DNA from: Myxococcales bacterium | Lineage (GTDB): Bacteria > Myxococcota_A > Polyangia > Palsa-1104 > JAEUJZ01 | NCBI GenBank assembly: GCA_016794365.1 | Contig: JAEUKB010000079.1 | Location: 62,001-126,000, forward strand | Direction: 5' to 3' | Length of the DNA stretch: 64,000 nucleotides | In this document: in pieces, positions 51,341-59,788 of the stretch | Layout: every line of letters begins with the position of its first letter | How positions within the stretch are numbered: position 1 is the stretch's first letter | Made by a program: the position numbers and the translations under genes | Notes under the pieces: generated by a model | Database searches by the model: none | What the model was told of the DNA's origin: nothing | Seen by the model: only the letters and a program-made list of their open reading frames with translations

Positions 51341-52294
51341 TCAGCGCCGCGTCGCCACGAGCAGCAGCTCCAGCCCGGCGCGGGTCAGCACCGAGTCGGT
51401 CGGCACTTCTTCGTGCGTGATCGCAAAGAACGGGGACAGCCGCGCATGAATCTCTGACACCGTCGATCCATAAGGCGGCCCGCCCGGATAATCGTGGGGA
51501 TAAAACAGCCCAAGCAGCCGTCCACCCGGTCGCAGCAGCGCACGCACCGCTTCGACATAGGACTCACGCTGCGACGGCTCGATCGCACAGAAGCAGTTGT
51601 GCTCGATCACCAGATCGAACGCGCCCACCTGGCTGGGATCTTCGCGGGTCCAGGCAAACAGATCTTGCAGCAGAAACCGCACCGAGCCGGACACCCCTGC
51701 CGCCTGAGCCTGCGCGGTCGCTAGCTGGACCGCCGACGGCGCGATATCAATGCCGATGACCTGCGCCAACGGGTCACTCACCTGCCCAAGCAGGATCGCT
51801 TCGTGCCCGCGACCGCAGCCGACCACCAGCGCTCGCTGTCCCGCCACAAGTGGATGGGCGGTCAGGTAGCGCGCGAGCGGTGGCGTCGGGCGACCCATCT
51901 CCCAGCCATCTCCGCCGTGTCGATACAGGTGTTCCCAGCGCGCGTCCGGGTCAAGTCCCGCAGGATCGGGCTTGCGCGCCACCGCTTCCCGCCGGGCGTT
52001 GCGGGCCAGCTCGCGCAGCAGGCTCTGGACCTGGCCGTAGTCGAGCCCATGTTCCTGGTCGCCACAGCGGATCTTGACCAGCTTGTGGTCGGCGTCGATC
52101 GACAGCACATCAAAGCGCCGCCCGGTGGGCACAAGTCCCGTCGCGTGCAGGTGTTCGACAAGCGGTGCCGCAAAGCCAAGCAGACGCTCGGTCGCATCGG
52201 CCAACAGCACCGTGTCCAGGTTGCGATCGGGATGGCTCAGCCGAACGCGGGTGGTTCGCTGGGTCGTATCCAGACACAGAGAGCGAAGTTCCAC
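51341..52294 (-). CDS. TPMT-family S-methyltransferase with extra N-terminal domain
   Basis: A 317-residue SAM-dependent methyltransferase. The TPMT-type opening DARWEHLYRHGGDGWEMGRP (about residues 117-136) is followed by motif I ALVVGCGRGHEAILLG, motif II-like GIDIAPSAV and DLVIEHNCFCAIEPSQR, with the catalytic-region FYPHDYPGGPPYG. The family methylates sulfur or halide acceptors (thiols, thiopurines, halide ions). About 115 residues precede the domain and form a separate, unrecognised beta-rich unit. GTG start at 52294 with AAAGGG upstream. It is 17 bases from the end of the thioredoxin-fold gene, so the three genes are likely an operon. Confidence 0.8.
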   Translation of the reverse strand: MELRSLCLDTTQRTTRVRLSHPDRNLDTVLLADATERLLGFAAPLVEHLHATGLVPTGRRFDVLSIDADHKLVKIRCGDQEHGLDYGQVQSLLRELARNARREAVARKPDPAGLDPDARWEHLYRHGGDGWEMGRPTPPLARYLTAHPLVAGQRALVVGCGRGHEAILLGQVSDPLAQVIGIDIAPSAVQLATAQAQAAGVSGSVRFLLQDLFAWTREDPSQVGAFDLVIEHNCFCAIEPSQRESYVEAVRALLRPGGRLLGLFYPHDYPGGPPYGSTVSEIHARLSPFFAITHEEVPTDSVLTRAGLELLLVATRR

Positions 52295-52311
52295 GACGCA
52301 CGCCCTTTCGG

Positions 52312-52818
52312 TTAGCCGTAGACCTTTTTGCGCAGCTCGCCCTTGGCATCCAGCGAAAGCACATGCTCGAAACCGCCCAGCGACTCTCCGGCCACAAACA
52401 GCAGCGGAAACTCCGTCGCCTGCGCTTTGGTCAGGGCCCAGCTGCGCGTCGATTCATCATCGGTGACATCCAGCACCCGATACGGAATGCCCCGGCCCTT
52501 CAAGATGTCTTCGAGCCGCATCCGCTCCCGCACAAACTGGTCGGTCACATACAGCATCACGGGCGCGGCCTCTTTGGGAGCAGCGGCGACCTGACCGGCG
52601 CGGGCCTTTGCGGCGAGCGACTCCAGCCGATCGACCTCTTCACTGCGACGCTCTAGCTCTTGTTCTGAGGCCAGAGGCCGACCGAGCAGGTCGTTGACGA
52701 ACCCGGCAGCCCGCCGCGCATAGCGAACCGGCGGAATGAAGTTACCGGCATCCGACGCAAGAGCCGAATAAGCCAGCGACCGAGAGCGACGAAGCACACC
52801 TTCAACGGCTTTTTTCAT
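52312..52818 (-). CDS. Glutaredoxin-like fold protein lacking active-site cysteines
   Basis: A 168-residue protein. The first 80 residues are helical and basic. The C-terminal 80 residues read like a glutaredoxin domain: APVMLYVTDQFVRERMRLED, RGIPYRVLDVTDDES, ATEFPLLFVAGESLGGFEH (cis-Pro loop FPLLF, then GGFEH as in Grx). The usual CPxC is replaced by DQFV, so redox activity of that kind is not expected; a binding or adaptor role is more likely. An alternative longer start at 52857 is rejected because the codon context is weak, while the ATG at 52818 is followed directly by the basic helix. It is next to the TPMT-family gene on the same strand. Confidence 0.6.
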   Translation of the reverse strand: MKKAVEGVLRRSRSLAYSALASDAGNFIPPVRYARRAAGFVNDLLGRPLASEQELERRSEEVDRLESLAAKARAGQVAAAPKEAAPVMLYVTDQFVRERMRLEDILKGRGIPYRVLDVTDDESTRSWALTKAQATEFPLLFVAGESLGGFEHVLSLDAKGELRKKVYG

Positions 52819-52880
52819 GGGTGTCCACTCATTACGCGGCGGGCAAGGTGCTGTCAACGGCTAGCTAGGACGGGCAGCGG

Positions 52881-54329
52881 CTAGTTGCGGACGATCACAC
52901 GGGTTCCGCGCGATGGCGGCGGTCCGCCGTGGTGTGCAGGGGTGGTGATGGTGTGCCAGCCAATCGGCAGATCGGGCGAGGTAAAGGCAAAGAACTGCTC
53001 GGCAGCAGGGGGACTCAGGTTCACGCAGCCATGGCTGACCGCATGTCCCAGCTTGTCGTGCCACAGCACAGCGTGCAGCCCGATGCGACCGTTGAAGAAC
53101 TGGGCGTGCGGAACCTCGCGAAAGTCGTACTGCTCAGCGGCTCCGGCCAGGTTGGCCATCGTCTGCGTCAGGTACTTGCGGTAGATAAAGAACGATCCCG
53201 GCGGCGTCGTCCCTTGGCTGCCGGTCGATACCAGGGCAGCAAACAGCGGCTTTGCGCCTTGATAGGCGGCGGCGACCTGCTCACCGACCCGGATGTCGAT
53301 CCAGCGCTCATCCTGAAGCAGGCCAGCCGGTGGCGGCGAAGGCACAAAGCGTCGAAGCTGGCTGGTGTCTAGCTCGAACTGGTTGCTGGCCACCCAAGCC
53401 GGGCGACTGCTGCCCAGCGCTCGCAGTGCGGCGCGCGACGCATCTGGCAGCACCACCACCTGTCGCCCCGGATAGCCGCTGGTCGCTTCGTCCACGTAGA
53501 CCACGGCGTAGCGCGGCAGGTAGGCGACCGGCCCAGCGTCCGACTTGGGCAGGTACACCGGGACGCCCTCCTCCCCAATGGGAGGCACCGCCCAGCCCAG
53601 CCGCAGTCCCGGCGGCACCGATTCGATCGACACCGCAGGCGCGACCGGCGGTTCGTAGAGCTGAACGTCCTTGCGCGGCAGCCAGCTATGGCCAATCAGC
53701 TGCACCGCCTGCTCGGTCACAGCCGTCACAGTGATGCCATCGCCCTTGTGCAGCACGCTGCGCAGAAAGTGACCGGCGCTGCCTTGCAGCCTGGTCACCA
53801 GCGCCGAGATCACACCGTACCTGAGCCGCTGCCAGCCGGTGCTCTTTTCCTGGGCAGGGGGACTCGACAGGTAGCCGGGCTCGATCTGCACCTCGGACTC
53901 ACAGACGTAGCCAAGCGGCAGGGCCGACAGCCAGGATCGACACAGCCCGGACCTGGCAGCAATCGGCTGACCGACCAGCATCGCGGACTTGCCCCGCAGA
54001 TCGCCCACGACGGATGAGCCCATGCTCGGCAGCGCATGAATCTTCACCGGCAGATCGCGCCGCTTGGGCAGGGCCCAGCGCACCGCCACCTCGCCCGCAG
54101 GCGGCGGCTCAAGCTCCCGCACCGGCGGCGCAGCTTGTACGGGCGGCTTCGGTCCCCGCACAAGGGCCCGACTGCGCAAGATCGGACGCAGCTCACGCCG
54201 AGGTGACAGCGTCGGTCGTTGCAGGGATGCAGAGAAGCGACCGTGCCTTGGTGCCCCCCACGCATCCGCCCCCCCGAGCGTCACCAGCAAGAGCAGCCCC
54301 CACGGACTGTGCATACGCCTGCTCGACAT
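52881..54329 (-). CDS. L,D-transpeptidase (YkuD) family protein
   Basis: A 482-residue exported protein. An N-terminal hydrophobic stretch (WGLLLLVTLGGADAW) is a signal peptide. A basic/Pro-rich linker and a long beta-rich middle part with possible SH3-like sequence follow. The C-terminal YkuD domain has HAVLWHDKLGHAVSHGCVNLSP, with His-Gly-Cys (Cys434) as the catalytic nucleophile. These enzymes cross-link peptidoglycan through 3-3 bonds or attach proteins to it, and work in the periplasm. A start at 54314 (codon 6) is possible. It is divergent from the SH3-NlpC/P60 lipoprotein gene, a functionally related pair. Confidence 0.87.
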   Translation of the reverse strand: MSSRRMHSPWGLLLLVTLGGADAWGAPRHGRFSASLQRPTLSPRRELRPILRSRALVRGPKPPVQAAPPVRELEPPPAGEVAVRWALPKRRDLPVKIHALPSMGSSVVGDLRGKSAMLVGQPIAARSGLCRSWLSALPLGYVCESEVQIEPGYLSSPPAQEKSTGWQRLRYGVISALVTRLQGSAGHFLRSVLHKGDGITVTAVTEQAVQLIGHSWLPRKDVQLYEPPVAPAVSIESVPPGLRLGWAVPPIGEEGVPVYLPKSDAGPVAYLPRYAVVYVDEATSGYPGRQVVVLPDASRAALRALGSSRPAWVASNQFELDTSQLRRFVPSPPPAGLLQDERWIDIRVGEQVAAAYQGAKPLFAALVSTGSQGTTPPGSFFIYRKYLTQTMANLAGAAEQYDFREVPHAQFFNGRIGLHAVLWHDKLGHAVSHGCVNLSPPAAEQFFAFTSPDLPIGWHTITTPAHHGGPPPSRGTRVIVRN

Positions 54330-54449
54330 GCTGTGGCACTGCCGATTATATCAGGCGGGGCCGAGCGGGATGAAGGGGCCAAAATGCGCCGCAAGCTCGC
54401 CTACTTCCCGCCCTTTTGTGCTACGTCCAGCCTAGACAGGGAGGTTGTG

Positions 54450-55259
54450 ATGCAAAGCGCCCGCACTTGCTTCTCACTGGGTCTTACGTGTTCGCTCTGG
54501 CTGCTCGGCTGTGGCAGCGAGCTACCGCTAGAACAGGGAGGGTCCGAAGCCACAGCGGACGCCCCCGGCACCGCGTTCTATGCGGAAGCTGCCCGCGTCG
54601 GAGAGCCCGCCGAGGTGACGGCGACCAGCCTGAACCTGCGCAGCGGTCCTGGCACCAGCTACGCAGTGCTCGCCAGCATGCCCCAGGGAACCATCGTCTC
54701 CGTGCTGGCCGAGTCGTCTGGCTGGTACAAGGTCACATGGGGCAGTCAGACCGGCTGGTGTAGCGGTGACTACCTGACGCCGTATGCCGCAAGCGGCGGG
54801 GTGGCCGAAGCGATCTCGCGCGCGCAGTCAGGCGTCGGCTTTTCGTACTGGTGGGGCGGAGGCTGCTGGAACCCCGGCTCTGCGGCCAAGGGAAGCTGCT
54901 CGGGATCATGCCCGTCTTGTACTCACAGCGGCAGCTACGGCGCGGACTGCTCGGGCTACGTTGCCAAGGTCTGGCAGGTGCCCGGCACAAGCGCGCTGAC
55001 CACCTGTAGCCATCCGTATTCGACCTACAACTTCGACAACGAGACGCGCGAGTGGCGAACCGTGGCGCGCAGCACGGCCAAGCAGGGCGACGCCTTCGTC
55101 TACAACGAGAGCGGCGCAGGTCACATCTTCCTGTTTGACAACGGCGACCCGTGGGGCTGGATGAAAGCCTACGAGGCCAAGGGCTGTAGCTACGGCATCG
55201 TCTACGGATCTCGAACGGCGGGCACCACCTACAAGGTCATCCGCCGCAACGGCTACTGA
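54450..55259 (+). CDS. SH3-NlpC/P60-like cell-wall hydrolase lipoprotein
   Basis: A 269-residue protein. Lipoprotein signal with lipobox WLLGC (Cys21). A bacterial SH3 domain is at about 54-110 (TSLNLRSGPGTSYAVLASM, then WYKVTWGSQTGWCSGDYL). The C-terminal domain is of the NlpC/P60 or CHAP type, with nucleophile Cys167 in GADCSGYVAKVW and His225 in GAGHIFLFDNG. Such proteins cut the stem peptide of peptidoglycan. The domain contains extra paired Cys (CSGSCPSC). A GGGAGG site is upstream of ATG 54450, deciding the start; the longer frame to 54219 is non-coding. It is divergent from the L,D-transpeptidase gene. Confidence 0.85.
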   Translation: MQSARTCFSLGLTCSLWLLGCGSELPLEQGGSEATADAPGTAFYAEAARVGEPAEVTATSLNLRSGPGTSYAVLASMPQGTIVSVLAESSGWYKVTWGSQTGWCSGDYLTPYAASGGVAEAISRAQSGVGFSYWWGGGCWNPGSAAKGSCSGSCPSCTHSGSYGADCSGYVAKVWQVPGTSALTTCSHPYSTYNFDNETREWRTVARSTAKQGDAFVYNESGAGHIFLFDNGDPWGWMKAYEAKGCSYGIVYGSRTAGTTYKVIRRNGY

Positions 55260-55307
55260 CCGGAGCCGCCCGACCCTGTCCCAGACAGCCCCAGCCAGGT
55301 CAAACAA
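55260..55307. other. Short spacer before array 2
   Basis: A 48-base gap after the SH3-NlpC/P60 stop. It includes CTGTCCCAGACAG, a short inverted repeat CTGTC/GACAG that could be a weak stem. Nothing else seen. Confidence 0.3.
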
Positions 55308-55577
55308 GGGTCTGGACCCTTCACGCACTACACGCCGACCTGTTGGCTTAGGGTCTGGACCCTTCACGCACTACACGCCGACCTGTTGGCTTAGGGTCTG
55401 GACCCTTCGCAAACTGCTCGCCGACCTGTTGGCTTAGGGTCTGGACCCTTCACGCACTACACGCCGACCTGTTGGCTTAGGGTCTGGACCCTTCACGCAC
55501 TACACGCCGACCTGTTGGCTTAGGGTCTGGACCCTTCACAGACTGCCTTGCGAGCTGTTTGGTCTGGGTCAAGACCC
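55308..55577. repeat. 43-bp tandem repeat array 2 (about 6.3 units)
   Basis: The head GGGTC-TG-GACCC starts at 55308, 55351, 55394, 55437, 55480 and 55523, 43 bases apart; a seventh diverged head GGGTC-AA-GACCC is at 55566. The perfect 5-bp inverted repeat is kept while the 2-base loop changes. Each unit continues with TTCACGCACTACAC and then GCCGACCTGTTGGC, a second inverted repeat (GCCGAC / GTTGGC). It aligns in register with array 1 at 16259-16530 (shared GGGTCT, ACCCT, CG, CGC, GACC, TTGG positions). It lies between the convergent SH3-NlpC/P60 and aldo/keto reductase genes; most of the 352-base gap here is this array. Confidence 0.92.
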
Positions 55578-55611
55578 TGGCTGGGCGGGACGGACACCGG
55601 CTGGGCGCTGG

Positions 55612-56652
55612 CTACCAGGGCTCGCGGGCACCAATGAAGTCGTAGGGATAGCCAAAGCGCGGACGCGAGACTTGTTCCAAGCGACGAACCTGCTCTGGCG
55701 ACAGGGTGATAGACACAGCGGCCAGGTTGTCGTTTAGCTGATCCAGGTTGCGCGCGCCGATGATGATCGACGAGCACTCGGGATGGGCCAGCAGATAGGC
55801 CAGCGAGACCGCCGCCGGGGTGCTCTTGACCTCATGCGCGATCTCTCGCACGACATCGAGGATGGCCCAGTTCTGGTCGGTGTTCATCGCACCGTAAGAT
55901 TCCTTCCACGCGGCCAGGCGGGCACCTTCCGGTGGCGCTTCGCCCTTTTGGTACTTGCCCGACAGAAAGCCACGACCGAGCGGGCTCCACACGAGTACAC
56001 CCATGCCAAAGTGCTTGGCCGCAGGCAACAGCTCGCGCTCGGCATCGCGCACGATCAAGCTCCACTGAATCTGCATCGACTCGTAGCGCACGGTACCGCG
56101 CTTGTCCGCTGCCCACAGGGACTCGGCCAGGCGATAGCCGGTGTAGTTCGAGCAGCCGACGTAGCGGACCTTGCCATCGCGCACCAGATCGTCGAGCGCG
56201 CGCAGGGTTTCCTCGATCGGAACGAGTCGGTCCTGCATGTGGACTTGGTACAGGTCGATGTAGTCGGTCTGAAGGCGACGCAGCGAGTCCTCGCAGGCCT
56301 GGATGATGTGCTTGCGTGACAGGCCCATGTCGTGCGGACCGATCGGGCGGGTGCCAAAGCCAATCGGGAAGCGGCACTTGGTGAGCAGCGTCACCTTGTG
56401 GCGGCGTCCGGTCAGCCACTCGCCCAGGAGCTGCTCACTTCTGCCTTCGCTGTAGACGTTGGCGGTGTCGATGGTATCGATGCCTGCGTCGATCGCGGCA
56501 TCCAGGACACGGCGCGCTTCCTCATTCGAGGAGGTCACACCGCGCATGAACGTCTCAGACTCGCCAAACGTCATCGCGCCCAAGGTGAGCGCCGAGACTT
56601 TCAGACCGCACCGTCCGAGATTGCGATGCGGAATATGAACCGGGGTCGTCAT
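55612..56652 (-). CDS. Aldo/keto reductase
   Basis: A 346-residue NADPH-dependent oxidoreductase of the TIM-barrel AKR family. It shows the catalytic tetrad: Asp62 and Tyr67 (IDTANVYSEG), Lys92 (LLTKCRF) and His138 (YQVHMQD). SNYTGYRLAESL, WSPLGRGFLSGKY and the terminal SSIIIGARNLDQLNDNL complete the cofactor-binding end. Typical size. Subclass (AKR11/13-like, general stress protein 69 type) is only suggested. AAGGAGCC before ATG 56652 decides the start over a GTG at 56667. The carbonyl substrate is unknown. It lies just downstream of array 2, convergent with the NlpC/P60 gene. Confidence 0.93.
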   Translation of the reverse strand: MTTPVHIPHRNLGRCGLKVSALTLGAMTFGESETFMRGVTSSNEEARRVLDAAIDAGIDTIDTANVYSEGRSEQLLGEWLTGRRHKVTLLTKCRFPIGFGTRPIGPHDMGLSRKHIIQACEDSLRRLQTDYIDLYQVHMQDRLVPIEETLRALDDLVRDGKVRYVGCSNYTGYRLAESLWAADKRGTVRYESMQIQWSLIVRDAERELLPAAKHFGMGVLVWSPLGRGFLSGKYQKGEAPPEGARLAAWKESYGAMNTDQNWAILDVVREIAHEVKSTPAAVSLAYLLAHPECSSIIIGARNLDQLNDNLAAVSITLSPEQVRRLEQVSRPRFGYPYDFIGAREPW

Positions 56653-56818
56653 GAGTGGCTCCTTCACTGGCTAGCAAGCGGACACAGCCCACAGCTTTAC
56701 GCACAGGCTGTGGGATCGCGAATGTTCAAGCTAACTTTCGCCCCGTTTTGCGCAAGGTCAGAGGTAGAAGCGACGAGGCGGCGTGTAGTAAGGTGCCGCC
56801 ACTTTGCGGACAAGACCC

Positions 56819-59758
56819 ATGAAACGATCGGTGCCGATTGGCTCGTTTGGGATGGCCTGGCGGACGCGATCTCAGACGCTGCGTAGCCTGGCTGTAACCT
56901 GTGCGCTTCACGCTGGCCTCTTGGCGGGGCTGGGCTGTCCCAAGCAGGCGCACGCAGTCGGAGAGCAGACCGCACGGCTACGTGGTTCCATCGTAGAGGC
57001 CGGGACCGATGTCCCGATGCAAGGCGCGGTGGTGATCATCCGCAGCGATGCGCTCATCGGTGGGCCGAAACGGGTGGTCGCGGACGAAGACGGACAGTTT
57101 GACGTTCCGCTGCTGCCACCCGGCAAGTACACGCTGACGGTCGAGTATGAAGGACTTCGGCCCACGCAGCGGCGCATCCAGCTAGAGCTGGGGCAGACGC
57201 AGAACCTGAAGATTCCGCTATCGGCAGAGCTGACGCAGAGCGAGACGCAGACGATTGTGGAAGAGCGCAGACGGCTCGATGCCGACCGGCTCTCGACTGG
57301 CCGGGTGCTCACCGCCGATTCCCAAGCCAAGGTCGCGACGCCGCGCCGCTATCAAGACGTGGTGCAGCAGCTTCCCGGCGTGACGGGCAACTCGAACCCG
57401 GTGATGGCCGGTGCGACGCAGCGTCACAACCGCTACCTGGTCGATGGCCTGGACATCACGGATCCAGTCGAAGGTACGTTTTCCGCCAACTTCAACTTCG
57501 ACGCCATCGGTCAGATGGACCTGCTGCTCTTGGCGGTCGATGCGCAGTACAACTCGCTCGGGGGCGTCATCAACCTGATGACCAAGAGCGGGAGCGACAA
57601 GCTGTCGGTGGACGCCAGCGTGTACCTCAACCACCAGTCGCTATCGCTGGGCGGACGGGCGGGAACGCAGCTATACGAAGGACGACTGCTCGATCAGAGC
57701 GAGCCAAGGCCGCCCGTCGCGAGCTACCAAGCGAACATCAACATCGGCGGACCGATCGTTAAGCAGAAGCTGTGGTTCTACTTTTCGACGGAGTATCGCT
57801 ATCGCATAAACTCGGTGATTCCAGGGGCACCGCTGAACGCGCAGCACCCGCCGCTGGAGCGACACGACCTGTACACCCGGCTCAAGCTGACGTGGGCACC
57901 ATCAAGTCGCCATCGGCTGAACCTATCGGTCAATGCGGACCCAGCGTTTCTAAGCAACATCCGCAACATCGACGGCAGCCAGACCAACGCCTACACCGCT
58001 GAAGCGGACTATTTCCAGAACCAAGGCGGCGCGTTTGGCATCCTGTCGTGGGATTACTTCGCGTCGGACACGCTGCTGTTCGGGCTCCAGACTGGCATTC
58101 AGTGGTTTGGCTTTACGACCGGCCCACAGCTCGGCGACTTGGTCAGCCCGACGCACATCGACAACGGCAGCACGATCACCTGGAACAACTCGGACAGCGC
58201 AACGATCGTCAGCGACGGACGGCTGCGCTTTCAGTTTGACCCAACGGTGACGTGGATCAAGCGCGGCGGCATCGGTCAGCACACGGTCAAGGCCGGGGCG
58301 CAGGTCCAGTTTCTTCGCAACTACTCGCTCACCGGGACACCGGGCAACATGGTGTACACCGATGACACGAGCCAGGGCGGCGGGGTGCTGGGACGCGATC
58401 CGACCTCGACCGAGCGACCATACGGCTGTGTGGAAGAGCAGCCGAATCCGCGCGCGGGCTCGATGGCGACGCCGTGCTTTCAGCGGGCGCTGTATGAGCC
58501 GCAGCGGGCGCAGGTTCGCATCGGCTGGTCGATCGGCGCGTTCATTCAGGACACCTGGAAGCCGACAAGCTGGCTGACGCTGGTGCCGGGACTGCGGGTG
58601 GACTACGGGACAGCGCAAAACTCGCAGGGACAGACCACGCACAACCTGCTTGGCTTCGGTCCGCGCCTGGGTGCGTCGCTGGATCTGACACGCGACGGCA
58701 AGACGATGATCAAGCTGGCCTACGGACGAGCCAATGAAGTCGCGTCGCTGCGCAGTGCCACGCTGGCCGATGTCAATCCGCTGTCTACGACGTGGGGCTA
58801 TAACCCGGCGCAGCGGCGGTTCGATCGCTTCTTTTCATCCGATGGCGGCAGCAGCGGCTACGAGCTGCGGGGTCGCTGTCCCGATGGCGAAGTGCGGTTC
58901 GAGTGTGGCAACGCCAAGCTGAGCCTGCGGCCCCCGCACTCGGACTACGTGACGGCATCGCTGGAGCGCGAGCTGTATCCCAGCGTGGTCGGCAGCGTGA
59001 CCTACACGTATCGGCGGCTGGAAGATCTGTGGGAAGACATCGAGGTGAATGCCTATCGGACGCTCGACGGAGGCAACATCGCGGGCTTTTCCGATCCGAC
59101 GCGCGGCAACGTCAGGGTGTATCGCCCCACAAGCGATGCCTACCGACGCTATCAGTCGATGGACATCGCGATCGCGGGCAACCCGTCCCCGGCGTGGAAC
59201 CTGTTTGTGGCCTATACGCTGTCGTTTCTGGACGGCACGCTCGACGATCAGATCTCGATCTTGCGCAACGATACGCCCCGCGACCTGCGGCTGAGTGGCT
59301 ATCTGCAAGACGATCACCGGCATCAGGTCAAAGCCAACGCGAGCTACACGTTCCACGGCCTGACGGCGGGTGTGAACCTGGCCTATATCACCGGAGCGCC
59401 GACGACACGGCTGTACACCACGACGGCGTTTGGCTTTAACGGGCGCTATGGCTTTCGCGGCATCGACCCCGGCAGCGATCCGAACGACGTGCGCAAGTGG
59501 ACCGAGCTGCGCAGCGCGGATGTGCTGGACCTATCGGTGCGCGCGCAATACGACCTGCACGAGCTGATCCGCCAGCACCTGACGGTGATCGTGGACTTGT
59601 TCAATGTGTTTGACCTGTCGTCGGCGACTCGCACCAATACCGCGCTGGCGAGCACCTATCAGCCAGCGTTCGAGGCGCGAAACAGTGCATCCTACGGCAC
59701 CGTGTTCAGCCGACAGGTTCCGTTCCGCGCCCAGTTCGGTCTGCGCTACCAGTACTAA
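56819..59758 (+). CDS. TonB-dependent receptor (Oar-like) with carboxypeptidase-regulatory domain
   Basis: A 979-residue outer-membrane protein. A long basic/hydrophobic N-terminus (signal peptide about ...CALHAGLLAGLGCPKQAHA) is followed by a CarboxypepD_reg domain (RLRGSIVEAGTDVPMQGAVV, then GQFDVPLLPPGKYTLTVEYEGL, each only partly quoted) and a plug-like region (RYQDVVQQLPGVTG, VNLMTKSGSD). The rest is beta-barrel sequence ending in the terminal aromatic RYQY expected for outer-membrane insertion. It resembles the Oar family of myxobacteria and Bacteroidota. Substrate unknown. ATG 56819 is preferred; a TTG at 56804 is possible. The CDP-alcohol phosphotransferase gene follows by 30 bases. 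Confidence 0.9.
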   Translation: MKRSVPIGSFGMAWRTRSQTLRSLAVTCALHAGLLAGLGCPKQAHAVGEQTARLRGSIVEAGTDVPMQGAVVIIRSDALIGGPKRVVADEDGQFDVPLLPPGKYTLTVEYEGLRPTQRRIQLELGQTQNLKIPLSAELTQSETQTIVEERRRLDADRLSTGRVLTADSQAKVATPRRYQDVVQQLPGVTGNSNPVMAGATQRHNRYLVDGLDITDPVEGTFSANFNFDAIGQMDLLLLAVDAQYNSLGGVINLMTKSGSDKLSVDASVYLNHQSLSLGGRAGTQLYEGRLLDQSEPRPPVASYQANINIGGPIVKQKLWFYFSTEYRYRINSVIPGAPLNAQHPPLERHDLYTRLKLTWAPSSRHRLNLSVNADPAFLSNIRNIDGSQTNAYTAEADYFQNQGGAFGILSWDYFASDTLLFGLQTGIQWFGFTTGPQLGDLVSPTHIDNGSTITWNNSDSATIVSDGRLRFQFDPTVTWIKRGGIGQHTVKAGAQVQFLRNYSLTGTPGNMVYTDDTSQGGGVLGRDPTSTERPYGCVEEQPNPRAGSMATPCFQRALYEPQRAQVRIGWSIGAFIQDTWKPTSWLTLVPGLRVDYGTAQNSQGQTTHNLLGFGPRLGASLDLTRDGKTMIKLAYGRANEVASLRSATLADVNPLSTTWGYNPAQRRFDRFFSSDGGSSGYELRGRCPDGEVRFECGNAKLSLRPPHSDYVTASLERELYPSVVGSVTYTYRRLEDLWEDIEVNAYRTLDGGNIAGFSDPTRGNVRVYRPTSDAYRRYQSMDIAIAGNPSPAWNLFVAYTLSFLDGTLDDQISILRNDTPRDLRLSGYLQDDHRHQVKANASYTFHGLTAGVNLAYITGAPTTRLYTTTAFGFNGRYGFRGIDPGSDPNDVRKWTELRSADVLDLSVRAQYDLHELIRQHLTVIVDLFNVFDLSSATRTNTALASTYQPAFEARNSASYGTVFSRQVPFRAQFGLRYQY

Positions 59759-59788
59759 CGATCGATCCGTCCTTTGGAGTCCGCCTCG

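Noticed and set aside
54219..54449. N-terminal extension of the SH3-NlpC/P60 gene
   Set aside because: It overlaps the divergent L,D-transpeptidase start, and the ATG at 54450 has both a ribosome site and a lipoprotein signal.
55308..55577. CRISPR array
   Set aside because: Units repeat head to tail with no unique spacers, both arrays have a period of 43 bases with similar whole units, and no cas genes are present.
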